DNA from: an uncultured Eubacteriales bacterium
GTDB lineage: Bacteria; Bacillota; Clostridia; Peptostreptococcales; Anaerovoracaceae
Assembly (NCBI GenBank): GCA_900315485.1
Contig: OMZI01000016.1
Span: forward strand, 1-52,848
Reading direction: 5' to 3'
DNA length: 52,848 nucleotides
Made by a program: the position numbers and the translations under genes. The notes under the pieces are model-generated. The model was given only the letters and a program-made list of their open reading frames with translations, was not told where the DNA came from and did no database searches. How positions within the stretch are numbered: the first letter of the stretch is position 1; each line of letters starts with the position of its first letter. Below are positions 34,364 to 43,693 of this stretch, in pieces.

Positions 34364-35479
34364 ATGGAAAGTAAAGACAAAATCGTATATCTTGACTGGG
34401 ACATTATCACATCGTTCATGACGGATGCGTTCGTTGGCTACGGAGTGCCGGCAGAGGACGCTGCCATCTGTGCCGATGTGCTTGCTGAAGCGGACAGGAG
34501 GGGAGTTGACAGCCATGGCTGCAACCGCTTCAAGCCTATATATATTGACAGATTTGAGAACGGAACACTTCTGCCGAAGACCGAGATAGAGATTCTGAAG
34601 GAGACTCCGACCACACTTGTCATGGATGCGCATGACGGCATGGGCATGGTCGCCAGCTACAGGATGATGAAGAGCCTTATTGAGAAGGCAAAGATCTGCG
34701 GCATGGCAGGCGGAGCGATCCGCAACTCCACACACTACGGCATGGCTGCCTACTGGGCTATGATGGCAAGCAAGGAAGGCCTCATCGGCATCACAGGCAC
34801 CAACGCAAGACCATCGATCGCTCCTACATTCGGAGTCGACAACATGATGGGAACCAACCCTCTGACCTTTGCACTGCCTACAGATGAGGAGTTCCCGTTC
34901 TGCATAGACTGCGCTACATCTGTTGTACAGCGCGGCAAGATAGAGTACTATGCCCGCCAGGGAATGGATACTCCGTCCGGCATGGTCATCAGAAACGACG
35001 GATCATACATGACTGACAGCAATGAGATCCTGAAGGCTCTCGTAAACGGCACTGCAGCTCTCGCACCTCTCGGAGGAGCAGGAGATGAGATGTGCGGCTA
35101 CAAGGGATACGGATACGCTGCAGTAGTTGAGATCCTGTCAGCAGCTCTCGCGGGCGGACAGTACATGAAGGCTCTGACAGGAAGAGCTCCTGACGGAAGC
35201 CCTCAGATGTACCACCTCGGACATTTCTTCTTCGTAGTCGATCCTGACGCATTCATGGGACAGGAAGAGTTCAGAAAGACTGCAGGAGAGATATGCAGGG
35301 CTCTGAGAGCATCGAAGAAGGCTCCGGGACAGGACCGCATCTGGACCGCAGGCGAGAAGGAGCACGACAAGTGGCTTGAGCGCAAGGACAAGGGAGTTCC
35401 TCTGAACGCTTCCGAGAGAAGCGACCTTACCGCAGTACGCGACAAGCTTGGACTGGACTACACATTCCCGTGGGAATAA
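34364..35479 (+). CDS. Ldh family oxidoreductase (malate/L-lactate dehydrogenase type)
   Basis: 371 residues of the Ldh2/malate dehydrogenase (MDH2) fold, NAD(P)-dependent 2-hydroxyacid oxidoreductases unrelated to classical MDH. Family segments: DRRGVDSHGCNRF, RNSTHYGMAAYWAM with catalytic His, TGTNARPSIAPTFG, GTNPLTFALPT and GYKGYGYAAVVEILSAALAG. AAAGGAG at 34348-34354 points to ATG 34364, not ATG 34340. A TATAAT box lies at 34325-34330. The exact substrate (malate, lactate, sulfolactate, ureidoglycolate) is unknown. Confidence 0.88.
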   Translation: MESKDKIVYLDWDIITSFMTDAFVGYGVPAEDAAICADVLAEADRRGVDSHGCNRFKPIYIDRFENGTLLPKTEIEILKETPTTLVMDAHDGMGMVASYRMMKSLIEKAKICGMAGGAIRNSTHYGMAAYWAMMASKEGLIGITGTNARPSIAPTFGVDNMMGTNPLTFALPTDEEFPFCIDCATSVVQRGKIEYYARQGMDTPSGMVIRNDGSYMTDSNEILKALVNGTAALAPLGGAGDEMCGYKGYGYAAVVEILSAALAGGQYMKALTGRAPDGSPQMYHLGHFFFVVDPDAFMGQEEFRKTAGEICRALRASKKAPGQDRIWTAGEKEHDKWLERKDKGVPLNASERSDLTAVRDKLGLDYTFPWE

Positions 35480-35489
35480 GCCGGCGGGT

Positions 35490-35519
35490 TTGATGTAAGG
35501 CCGGAATAAATGGTACAAT
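35490..35519 (+). promoter_or_regulatory. Putative promoter of rfbA
   Basis: TTGATG, 18 bases, TACAAT (35490-35495, 35514-35519), about 60 bases before the start codon. Confidence 0.5.
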
Positions 35520-35580
35520 TATCAGGATATAACCAATCAGCCGCTGAGACGGCACATAACCAAGGACTGAGGAAACTGAC

Positions 35581-36483
35581 ATGAAGGGAATAATACTTGC
35601 AGGCGGAGCCGGCACAAGGCTGTATCCGCTTACGATCGTTACATCCAAGCAGCTTCTGCCGGTGTATGACAAGCCGATGATCTACTATCCGCTGTCAACA
35701 CTTATGCTTGCCAAGATCCGCGAGGTGCTGATCATAAGCACACCTGAGGACACCCCGAGGATAAAAACACTCCTCGGTGACGGCTCGCAGTTCGGCATGG
35801 AGCTCTCATATGCTGTTCAGGAGAAGCCTGAGGGACTTGCACAGGCCTTCATGATCGGCCGCGAGTTCATCGGCGATGATGCATGCGCTATGGTGCTCGG
35901 AGACAACATTTTCTACGGAAACGGTCTCAACCACAAGCTCATGGATGCATACAGGGCAGCAGAGGCCGGCAGAGCTACCATTTTCGGGTACTATGTAGAG
36001 GATCCTGAAAGATTCGGCATCATGGAGTTCGACAAGGACGCAGATGATGAGCACGGAGTAAAGGTCATTTCCGTCGAGGAAAAACCAAAACAGCCTAAGA
36101 GCAACTACGCGATCGTCGGACTGTATTTCTATCCTAAGGGCGTAAGCGACATGGCGGACAACGTCAGGCCGAGCGCAAGAGGAGAGCTTGAGATCACCAC
36201 ACTCAACGACATGTATCTCCAGGAGGGCAGGCTGTCTGCACAGCTTCTCGGAAGAGGATATACATGGATGGATGCCGGCACATTCGACAGCCTGCAGAGA
36301 GCTACGGATTTCGTCAGCATGATCGAGCAGTATCAGGGCATGACTATTTCCGCACCTGAAGAGATCGCATACCATTTCGGATGGATCAGTGACGAGCAGC
36401 TTAAGGAAAGCGCACAGAAGTACGGCAAGAGCCCGTACGGAGATCGCCTGATGGCAGTGCTCGAGGGAAAGGTCGTACTGTAA
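35581..36483 (+). CDS. rfbA: Glucose-1-phosphate thymidylyltransferase
   Basis: 300 residues; forms dTDP-glucose for rhamnose and other deoxysugar synthesis. N-terminal GGAGTRLYPLT nucleotide signature, KQLLPVYDKPMIYYPL, and VLGDNIFYG with the metal-binding Asp. Full RmlA length. No rfbB, rfbC or rfbD neighbours; instead an ATP-grasp and an esterase gene follow, so the dTDP-sugar pathway must be completed elsewhere. Confidence 0.93.
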   Translation: MKGIILAGGAGTRLYPLTIVTSKQLLPVYDKPMIYYPLSTLMLAKIREVLIISTPEDTPRIKTLLGDGSQFGMELSYAVQEKPEGLAQAFMIGREFIGDDACAMVLGDNIFYGNGLNHKLMDAYRAAEAGRATIFGYYVEDPERFGIMEFDKDADDEHGVKVISVEEKPKQPKSNYAIVGLYFYPKGVSDMADNVRPSARGELEITTLNDMYLQEGRLSAQLLGRGYTWMDAGTFDSLQRATDFVSMIEQYQGMTISAPEEIAYHFGWISDEQLKESAQKYGKSPYGDRLMAVLEGKVVL

Positions 36484-36541
36484 ACATAATACGCAGGGCA
36501 GAGCCCTCATCATGATATGAAAGATATAAAGGGGGGAAAAA

Positions 36542-37738
36542 ATGAACTTTATATTCGTATCACCTAATTTTCCGCATACATACTGGAACTTCTGCGACCG
36601 CCTGAAGAAAAACGGGGTCAATGTACTGGGCATAGGAGATGCGCCTTACGACAGTCTTGAGGAGCCTCTGAAGGCGGCTCTGACTGAATACTACAAAGTC
36701 GGCAACATGGAGAACTATGACGAGATGTACCGTGCTGTCGCGTATTTTGCATTTAAATACGGAAAGATAGACTGGCTCGAGTCCAACACTGAATACTGGC
36801 TTGAACAGGATGCGAGACTGCGTGAGGACTTCAACATTCAGACAGGAGTCCAGCCGCATGAGCTTGCTCTGTGGAAGAGCAAGTCGGCAATGAAGCCTGT
36901 ATACAAGGAAGCAGGCATTCCTACTGCCCGCAACCACAAGGTAACAGACATCGCTGCAGCCAGGGAATTCCTCGATGAGATCGGAGGCTTCCCGGTCATC
37001 GTCAAGCCGGATGTAGGCGTCGGCGCGGCGGACACATGGAAGCTCGAGAATGAGAAGGATCTCGAATGGTTCTATAACAATCTTCCTGAACATCCGTATG
37101 TAATGGAGGAGTTCGTTTACGGCAACATCTATTCATATGATGCTATCTGCGACTTGAACGGCGATGTTCTCTTCGAATCATCGAACTGGTTCCCGCCTTC
37201 GATCGCTGACATGGTCAACAAGGGACTTGACCTTGCGTACTATACGACAGACTATGTTCCTGAGCAGCTGAAGAAGTACGGCCGTGCCGCACTCAAGGCA
37301 TTCAAGGTCAGAAGCAGATTCGTGCATTTTGAGTTCTTCCGCCTCACGCAGGCGAGAAAGAACCTCGGTGAAGTCGGAGACTTCGTCGGACTTGAGGTCA
37401 ACATGAGGCCTGCAGGCGGTTATACTCCGGACATGATGGATTACGCTCACAACACGGATGTGTATGAGATATGGGCTGAGATGGTAGCATATAATGAACG
37501 CAGGCTGCCTGACATAGGCGGTGACAGATTCTGCGCTTATGCTTCGAGAAGAGATATTCACAAATACGTCCACACCCATGAGGAGATCATGGAGAAGTAC
37601 GGCGACCGCATGAAGATGTGCGAGCGCATGCCTGATGTGCTGTCGGGAGCTATGGGCAACCAGATGTACACTGCAGTGCTCGATTCGATCGAAGAGGTCG
37701 AGGCTTACAACGAATTCATCCACGCAAGAGCTGAATAG
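36542..37738 (+). CDS. ATP-grasp superfamily ligase
   Basis: 398 residues with an N-terminal pre-ATP-grasp domain (NFIFVSPNFPHTYWNFCDRL), a lid and nucleotide region around FPVIVKPDVGVGAADTWK (residues 150-167), MEEFV, and VNMRPAGGYTPDMM with Mg-binding residues. Such enzymes join a carboxylate to an amine or thiol using ATP. GGGGGG lies before ATG 36542. It is 45 bases before the esterase gene and they are probably co-transcribed. The substrate is not evident; peptide or small-molecule conjugation is possible. Confidence 0.82.
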   Translation: MNFIFVSPNFPHTYWNFCDRLKKNGVNVLGIGDAPYDSLEEPLKAALTEYYKVGNMENYDEMYRAVAYFAFKYGKIDWLESNTEYWLEQDARLREDFNIQTGVQPHELALWKSKSAMKPVYKEAGIPTARNHKVTDIAAAREFLDEIGGFPVIVKPDVGVGAADTWKLENEKDLEWFYNNLPEHPYVMEEFVYGNIYSYDAICDLNGDVLFESSNWFPPSIADMVNKGLDLAYYTTDYVPEQLKKYGRAALKAFKVRSRFVHFEFFRLTQARKNLGEVGDFVGLEVNMRPAGGYTPDMMDYAHNTDVYEIWAEMVAYNERRLPDIGGDRFCAYASRRDIHKYVHTHEEIMEKYGDRMKMCERMPDVLSGAMGNQMYTAVLDSIEEVEAYNEFIHARAE

Positions 37739-37783
37739 CACGCGGGGTATTCGGGAACATTTCAAGGAAGGGACAAGGAAACG

Positions 37784-38521
37784 ATGAAAGAAACATATAA
37801 TAAGGAATACAGCTGGATAATGGACCGCGACATGGAGTACGCGGTGTTCGGAGAGAGCGGCAAAGTGATGTTCGCATTCGCTCCTCAGAACGGACACACA
37901 TATGACTTTGCAAGCTTCGGCATGGTCGAGACAGTAAGACCGTGGATCGAGGCGGGCAAGCTCATGGTAGTCTGCGTTGACAGTATTGATGCAGAGTCCT
38001 GGTCAGATCAGTACGGGGATCCGAGATACCGCATCGAGATGCAGGAGAAGTGGTTCCACTATGTGACAGATGAACTTGCACCTAAGTTCGTAAGCAGTGA
38101 GAACCGCGGCATCGTCACCGGATGCAGCATGGGAGGACTTCATGCAGGAGTATTCTTCTTCCGCAGACCTGATCTGTTCGACACTATGATCTCCCTGAGC
38201 GGACTTTTCGATGCACAGTTCTTCTTCCGTGACTACATGGACGACCTGGTATACGAAAATTCACCTATCCACTTCCTGCCTAACATGCCGGAGGATCATC
38301 CGTGGATGGACTGGTACAGAAAGAGCAACATCATAATCTGCGTAGGCCAGGGCGCATGGGAAGACGAGATGCGTTATGATGCAGCCCGCATGAGAGACAT
38401 CATGGAAGCCAAGGGCATCCCGGGCTGGGTGGACTTCTGGGGATATGACGTCAACCACGACTGGCCGTGGTGGCGCAAGCAACTCCCGTATTTTGTCGGA
38501 ACTGTGCTCGGAGAAGCATAA
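37784..38521 (+). CDS. Alpha/beta hydrolase, esterase-D-like
   Basis: 245 residues. Nucleophile elbow GCSMGG with the serine in the middle, and a C-terminal NHDWPWWRKQL segment with the likely catalytic His. This resembles the putative esterase/EstD group that hydrolyses acyl or S-formyl esters. Immediately follows the ATP-grasp gene, so the pair may make and break, or trim, the same acyl or peptide product. A terminator follows at 38558. Confidence 0.82.
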   Translation: MKETYNKEYSWIMDRDMEYAVFGESGKVMFAFAPQNGHTYDFASFGMVETVRPWIEAGKLMVVCVDSIDAESWSDQYGDPRYRIEMQEKWFHYVTDELAPKFVSSENRGIVTGCSMGGLHAGVFFFRRPDLFDTMISLSGLFDAQFFFRDYMDDLVYENSPIHFLPNMPEDHPWMDWYRKSNIIICVGQGAWEDEMRYDAARMRDIMEAKGIPGWVDFWGYDVNHDWPWWRKQLPYFVGTVLGEA

Positions 38522-38557
38522 ACGCGCGGCATAAAGCGTGCCTGATCACACATGCAG

Positions 38558-38581
38558 CAGGGCCTCAGGGCCCTGTTTTTT
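38558..38581 (+). terminator. Terminator upstream of the heat-shock operon
   Basis: CAGGGCC / GGCCCTG (38558-38564, 38569-38575) with T6. Confidence 0.85.
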
Positions 38582-38621
38582 GCGTGCAGAAAATCTTGTT
38601 TTCTTTTGTATAAAATAACTG

Positions 38622-38650
38622 TTGACAGAGAGGGGGAATAAGAGTATATT
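38622..38650 (+). promoter_or_regulatory. Vegetative promoter of the hrcA operon
   Basis: TTGACA, 17 bases, TATATT (38622-38627, 38645-38650), just upstream of CIRCE. Confidence 0.85.
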
Positions 38651-38661
38651 ATGCACAGTGA

Positions 38662-38688
38662 TTAGCACTCTGATTGGGTGAGTGCTAA
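38662..38688 (+). promoter_or_regulatory. CIRCE operator (HrcA binding site)
   Basis: TTAGCACTC-N9-GAGTGCTAA, a perfect match to the CIRCE consensus, placed between the promoter and hrcA so that HrcA can block transcription. Confidence 0.98.
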
Positions 38689-38720
38689 CAAACAAAAAAT
38701 TAGAGACAAGGAGGCACGCC

Positions 38721-39773
38721 ATGGATCTGAGCGAAAGACAATTGCAGATACTTCAGGCGATCATCAATGATTATGTTGAGAACGCTGAGCCGGTAGGCTC
38801 GAGATCGATCGCAAAAAAATATGACCTTGGCGTCAGCCCTGCAACCATACGTAACGAGATGTCAGACCTTGAGGAAATGGGTTACCTGACACACCCTCAT
38901 ACTTCAGCAGGCAGAGTCCCGTCGGATAAGGCTTACAGACTGTACGTCAACAACCTGATGAAGAAGAAGAACCTCAGCGCCAGGGACAAGAGACTCATCA
39001 ATGAGAGACTTGCAGCAAGCAGAGATGAATTCGATGCTACCATCAGACATGCTGCTGAGCTCCTCTCTGAGATCACTCATCTGACATCCTTCGCACTGAC
39101 GCCGGCTACCAATGAAGAGACGATCTCGTTCATTAGACTGCTGCCGGTCGATGAGAGAACGATCATCCTGATGATCGTAGGAGAGAGCGGCAATGTGACC
39201 AACACTACGCTGCGTCTCAAGGTGCCGTACACTCAGGAGGGACTGGATCTGCTGAGCAAGAACATGACAGTAACATACAAGGGCAGGACTCTTGATGATG
39301 TTCTCAAGAGCCACATCATAGAGGATGTGGGCACGGACATCGCAGCACTGAATGCTCTTGAGGCAGGCGTAATGCCGGGATTCCTCAGGACGCTCGAGGA
39401 CATGCTCAATGTCAACCTGTATATGGAGGGTATGACCAATATCTTCAATCTGCCTGAGTATTCAAGCATAGACAGAGCCAGAGACTTCATGCAGCTCTTC
39501 GCTCAGAAGGACTGGTTCACCCAGAAGATACTTCAGCGTGCAGACGGTGTCGTAGTCACGATCGGTGACGAGAACACGAAGATGAAGGACTGCTCGCTGA
39601 TAACAGCGACCTACCATGTGGACGGCAAACTCGTCGGAAAGATCGGAGTCATCGGACCTACGAGAATGAAGTACGGCGAAGTGACGTCACTCATGGAATA
39701 CCTGACCTACAACCTCAGCGAGTCTTTCAGGCTCACTGACGGTGACGATAAAACTGAAAGGAACAACAAGTAA
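38721..39773 (+). CDS. hrcA: Heat-inducible transcription repressor HrcA
   Basis: 350 residues. N-terminal winged helix starting LSERQLQILQAIINDYVENAEPVGSRSIAKKY and ending SPATIRNEMSDLEEMGYLTHPHTSAGRVPSD, then the GAF-like HrcA core. AAGGAGG (38708-38714) supports ATG 38721 although the frame begins earlier. It represses its own operon through CIRCE. The stop overlaps the grpE start by one base. Confidence 0.97.
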   Translation: MDLSERQLQILQAIINDYVENAEPVGSRSIAKKYDLGVSPATIRNEMSDLEEMGYLTHPHTSAGRVPSDKAYRLYVNNLMKKKNLSARDKRLINERLAASRDEFDATIRHAAELLSEITHLTSFALTPATNEETISFIRLLPVDERTIILMIVGESGNVTNTTLRLKVPYTQEGLDLLSKNMTVTYKGRTLDDVLKSHIIEDVGTDIAALNALEAGVMPGFLRTLEDMLNVNLYMEGMTNIFNLPEYSSIDRARDFMQLFAQKDWFTQKILQRADGVVVTIGDENTKMKDCSLITATYHVDGKLVGKIGVIGPTRMKYGEVTSLMEYLTYNLSESFRLTDGDDKTERNNK

Positions 39774-40375
39774 TGGCTGAAGACAATGTAAAGCACATCC
39801 ACATCGAGGATGCGGATGAAGCTGAAGAGCAGAAGACTGAAAGTCCGGAAGCTGAAGAAGCCGCTGCCGCAGAAGAGGCAGAAGCAGCTGAAGAGAGCGG
39901 AGCTGAAGAAACAGCAGAAGCAGGGGAAGACAAGGCTGCAGAGGAAGAGAAAAAGGCTGAGGAACAGGAGTCTGAACGCTACATGAGACTCATGGCTGAA
40001 TTCCAGAACTTCAAGAGAAGGGCCGCCAGAGAGAAATCCGACATACATGCTTATGCCAATGAGAAGATCATCGGAGAGCTGCTGCCGGTACTCGACAATT
40101 TTGAAAGAGCCCTTGATACGAAGTCGGAAGACGTCGAGGGTTACGCCAAGGGTATGGAACTTATATTCACACAGCTCAGGACAGCGCTTGAGCATGCGGG
40201 ACTCGCAGAAATACCTGCATTGGGAGAGGAGTTCGACCCTAATGTCCATAATGCAGTCATGACTGAGGACAGTGAAGAAATCGAAGACAATCACATCAGC
40301 AAGGTCCTGCAGAAGGGTTACAAGCTGAATGACAAGGTCATAAGACCTTCAATGGTAGCGGTTGTCCGCAAATAA
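39773..40375 (+). CDS. grpE: GrpE nucleotide-exchange factor
   Basis: 200 residues. The first 70 are very acidic (Glu/Ala-rich coiled coil), followed by the family core AEFQNFKRRAAREK, LLPVLDNFERAL and the C-terminal beta domain ending VIRPSMVAVVRK. It releases ADP from DnaK. Second gene of the operon, 40 bases before dnaK. Confidence 0.97.
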   Translation: MAEDNVKHIHIEDADEAEEQKTESPEAEEAAAAEEAEAAEESGAEETAEAGEDKAAEEEKKAEEQESERYMRLMAEFQNFKRRAAREKSDIHAYANEKIIGELLPVLDNFERALDTKSEDVEGYAKGMELIFTQLRTALEHAGLAEIPALGEEFDPNVHNAVMTEDSEEIEDNHISKVLQKGYKLNDKVIRPSMVAVVRK

Positions 40376-40415
40376 ATATGTTAAATAATCTATTTTCACA
40401 ATAGGAGGAAATACA

Positions 40416-42329
40416 ATGAGCAAGGTAATCGGAATCGATCTCGGAACAACAAACAGCTGCGTCGCTGTACTTGAAGGCGGCGAGCCAACAGTTATCACCA
40501 ATGCAGAGGGTGCAAGAACAACTCCTTCTGTAGTAGCATTCACAAATAAGGGCGAGAGACTTGTCGGCGAGACAGCCAAGAGACAAGCAATCACAAACCC
40601 TGACAGAACTATCGCATCCATCAAGAGACACATGGGTGAAGCTTACACCGTAGACATCGACGGCAAAGCTTATACACCTCAGGATATCTCCGCTATGATC
40701 CTCGCAAAGCTGAAGGCTGATGCAGAGGCATATCTCGGAGAGAAGGTAACAGAGGCTGTTATCACTGTACCGGCTTACTTCTCAGATGCACAGAAGCAGG
40801 CAACCAAGGACGCAGGTAAGATCGCAGGACTCGATGTCAAGAGAATCATCAACGAGCCTACAGCTGCTTCCCTGGCATACGGACTTGACAAGGATAACGG
40901 AAGCCAGAAGATCCTGGTATACGACCTGGGCGGCGGTACATTCGATGTATCCGTACTCGAGCTTGGTGACGGAGTATTCGAAGTACTCGCAACCAACGGT
41001 GACACACACCTCGGCGGAGATGACTTCGATAACGCACTGATGAACTTCCTCGCAGACTCCTTCCAGAAGGAGCACGGAATCGACCTGAGAGCTGACAAGA
41101 TGGCTCTCCAGAGACTGAAGGAAGCTGCAGAGAAGGCTAAGAAGGAACTCTCAAGCGCTCAGACAACCAAGGTCAACCTGCCGTTCATCACAGTATCTGC
41201 AGAAGGTCCTCTCCACATGGATATGGACATTACAAGAGCAAGATTTGAGCAGCTGACCAAGGACCTCGTTGAGAGAACTATCGAGCCTATGCACAAGGCT
41301 ATGAGAGACGCAGGCGTTACATCTGCTGACCTCGCCAAGGTCATCCTCGTAGGTGGTTCCACAAGAATCCCTGCAGTTCAGGAAGCTGTTAAGAGAGTCA
41401 CAGGCAAGGAGCCGTTCAAGGGCATCAACCCTGATGAGTGCGTAGCTATCGGAGCTAGCATTCAGGCCGGAGTACTTACAGGTGAAGTAAACGACATCCT
41501 GCTTCTCGACGTAACACCGCTTTCACTGTCCATCGAGACACTCGGCGGAGTAGCTACAAAGCTGATCGAGAGAAATACAACAATTCCTACCAAGAAGAGC
41601 CAGATCTTCTCAACTGCTGCTGACAACCAGACTGCAGTAGACATCCATGTAATGCAGGGTGAAAGAGAAATGGCTGCCGGCAACATCACACTCGGCAGAT
41701 TCCAGCTCACAGGTATCGCACCTGCTCCACGTGGAATCCCTCAGATCGAGGTTACATTCGATATCGATGCAAACGGTATCGTAAACGTAAGCGCCAAGGA
41801 TATGGCAACAGGCAAAGAGCAGAAGATCACTATCACTTCTTCCACAAAGCTGTCTGAGGACGAGATCAATGCCAAGATCAAGGAAGCTGAACAGTATGCA
41901 GAGGAAGACAAGAAGCAGAAGGAAGCAGTTGAGACCAAGAACCAGGCTGAAGGCATGATCTTCGAGATCGAGAGACAGCTGAAGGATCTCGGCGACAAGG
42001 TAACTGAGCAGGAGAAGTCCACTGTAGAGGCTGCAAAGAGTGACCTGCAGAGCGCTATCGATGCAAACGACATCGAGGGCATGAAGACTAAGATGGAAGC
42101 ACTCACAAATGCGTTCTATCCGATCTCCACCAGAATCTATCAGGAAGCTCAGGCTCAGGCAGGAGCACAGGGCGCAGGTGCAGGCGCAGGATTCGACCCT
42201 AACAACATGGGCGGCGCAGGCTTCAACCCTAACATGGGCGGATTCGGCGGAAATGCCGGCGGAGCAAACAACGGTCCTTCAAACGACGGAACAGTTGACG
42301 CAGACTATGAAGTTGTAGACGAAGACTAG
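40416..42329 (+). CDS. dnaK: Chaperone DnaK (Hsp70)
   Basis: 637 residues. N-terminal [17 protein letters not shown] nucleotide-binding signature, [25 protein letters not shown], linker [11 protein letters not shown] and a Gly/Ala/Asn-rich C-terminal tail ending in an acidic motif (ADYEVVDED). AGGAGG precedes the ATG. Full length and no disruptions. Confidence 0.99.
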   Translation: MSKVIGIDLGTTNSCVAVLEGGEPTVITNAEGARTTPSVVAFTNKGERLVGETAKRQAITNPDRTIASIKRHMGEAYTVDIDGKAYTPQDISAMILAKLKADAEAYLGEKVTEAVITVPAYFSDAQKQATKDAGKIAGLDVKRIINEPTAASLAYGLDKDNGSQKILVYDLGGGTFDVSVLELGDGVFEVLATNGDTHLGGDDFDNALMNFLADSFQKEHGIDLRADKMALQRLKEAAEKAKKELSSAQTTKVNLPFITVSAEGPLHMDMDITRARFEQLTKDLVERTIEPMHKAMRDAGVTSADLAKVILVGGSTRIPAVQEAVKRVTGKEPFKGINPDECVAIGASIQAGVLTGEVNDILLLDVTPLSLSIETLGGVATKLIERNTTIPTKKSQIFSTAADNQTAVDIHVMQGEREMAAGNITLGRFQLTGIAPAPRGIPQIEVTFDIDANGIVNVSAKDMATGKEQKITITSSTKLSEDEINAKIKEAEQYAEEDKKQKEAVETKNQAEGMIFEIERQLKDLGDKVTEQEKSTVEAAKSDLQSAIDANDIEGMKTKMEALTNAFYPISTRIYQEAQAQAGAQGAGAGAGFDPNNMGGAGFNPNMGGFGGNAGGANNGPSNDGTVDADYEVVDED

Positions 42330-42348
42330 TCTATGTGATATAGTTCAC

Positions 42349-42371
42349 GGGTGCGCCGCAGAGGCGCACCC
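42349..42371 (+). repeat. Stable hairpin between dnaK and dnaJ
   Basis: GGGTGCGCC / GGCGCACCC (42349-42357, 42363-42371), nine perfect pairs and a GCAGA loop but no T run. Likely limits or stabilises the dnaK-grpE mRNA relative to dnaJ. Confidence 0.6.
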
Positions 42372-42404
42372 TGACTACATTCAATACAAAGGAAGCATAA
42401 GATA

Positions 42405-43553
42405 ATGGCAGACAAGAGAGATTATTACGAGGTCCTGGGCGTTCAGAAGAGCGCAAGTGAGGATGAGATCAAGAAAGCTTACAGAAAGCTGGCTATGAAG
42501 TATCATCCTGACAGGAACCCCGGTGATAAGGCCGCAGAGGAGAAATTCAAGGAGCTGAATGAGGCTTACGAGGTGCTCTCCGACCCGGACAAGAAAAGTA
42601 AATATGACAGATTCGGATTTGCGGGAGTCGACCCGAGCTATGGCGGCGGTGCAGGCGGATTCGGAGACTTCGGCGGTTTCGGAGGATTCGGTGGTGCAGG
42701 CGGCATGAACTTCGACGATATCTTCGACATGTTCGGAGGATTCGGCGGGGGCAGACGCAGCTCCAGAAGAAACGGTCCTCAGAAAGGCCGTGACCTTCAG
42801 AAGACTGTAACGATCGACTTTACTGACGCTCTCTTCGGATGCAAGAAGACAATTGAGCTCAGCAAGGATGTCAAGTGCAAGACGTGTGGCGGATCCGGAG
42901 CCCGTCCGGGAACAGGACGCAGAACATGCGATGCCTGCGGCGGAACAGGCCAGATCTCACAGGTCAGCAGCACTCCTTTCGGAAGATTCCAGAACGTCAC
43001 CACGTGTTCAAAGTGCGGCGGAACAGGCCAGGTAGTTGAGTCACCGTGCTCAGACTGCGGAGGCAGCGGAAGGATCAGAAAGACAGTCAAGATAAATGTG
43101 GACATTCCTGCAGGCGTCGATACGGACAGCATCGTAACTGTCAGAGGACAGGGCGAACCGGGCATCAACGGCGGACCGGACGGCGATCTCTACATCGTAG
43201 TCAATGTCAAGGCTCACAGCACATATAAGAGAAGAGGAAACGACCTCTATCTCGACCTGCCTATCACATTCGACCAGGCAGCACTCGGAGCCAAGGTACA
43301 GGTGCCGGGATTCGGCGAGACATACAGCTACACCATCACACCCGGTACACAGACAGGCAGCTCTTTCAGACTCAAGGGCAAGGGCGTGCCTGATGTAAGA
43401 ACAGGACGTAAGGGCGACCTGTACGTAAGGGTGGTAGTAGAAGTTCCTACCAAGCTTTCACGCAAGGAAAAGAAGGCTATCGAAGAGATGGCAGGAAAGC
43501 TCGGAGACGATGCATATCCTAAGAAGAACAAATTCAGCAAGCTCAAATTCTAA
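42405..43553 (+). CDS. dnaJ: Chaperone DnaJ (Hsp40)
   Basis: 382 residues. J domain with HPD motif (KYHPDRNPG), Gly/Phe-rich linker (about 75-125), four CxxCxGxG zinc repeats ([32 protein letters not shown]) and the C-terminal substrate-binding domain. Stimulates DnaK ATPase. Last gene of the heat-shock operon. Confidence 0.98.
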   Translation: MADKRDYYEVLGVQKSASEDEIKKAYRKLAMKYHPDRNPGDKAAEEKFKELNEAYEVLSDPDKKSKYDRFGFAGVDPSYGGGAGGFGDFGGFGGFGGAGGMNFDDIFDMFGGFGGGRRSSRRNGPQKGRDLQKTVTIDFTDALFGCKKTIELSKDVKCKTCGGSGARPGTGRRTCDACGGTGQISQVSSTPFGRFQNVTTCSKCGGTGQVVESPCSDCGGSGRIRKTVKINVDIPAGVDTDSIVTVRGQGEPGINGGPDGDLYIVVNVKAHSTYKRRGNDLYLDLPITFDQAALGAKVQVPGFGETYSYTITPGTQTGSSFRLKGKGVPDVRTGRKGDLYVRVVVEVPTKLSRKEKKAIEEMAGKLGDDAYPKKNKFSKLKF

Positions 43554-43616
43554 TACAGCAGAGAGAGCCGGAGGTCTCCGGCAGGCTCCTGTAAGCTGAA
43601 CTGACAGAAAACATGG

Positions 43617-43661
43617 CGCACTGCAGAAAAGACCGGAAGCGGTCCTGTGCAGTGCGTTTTC
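43617..43661 (+). terminator. Terminator of the heat-shock operon
   Basis: CGCACTGCA / TGCAGTGCG (43617-43625, 43648-43656) with inner GACCG/CGGTC pairing and T4. Confidence 0.82.
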
Positions 43662-43693
43662 ATAATCAATGAATGTAATCGGGGGAAAACAGA

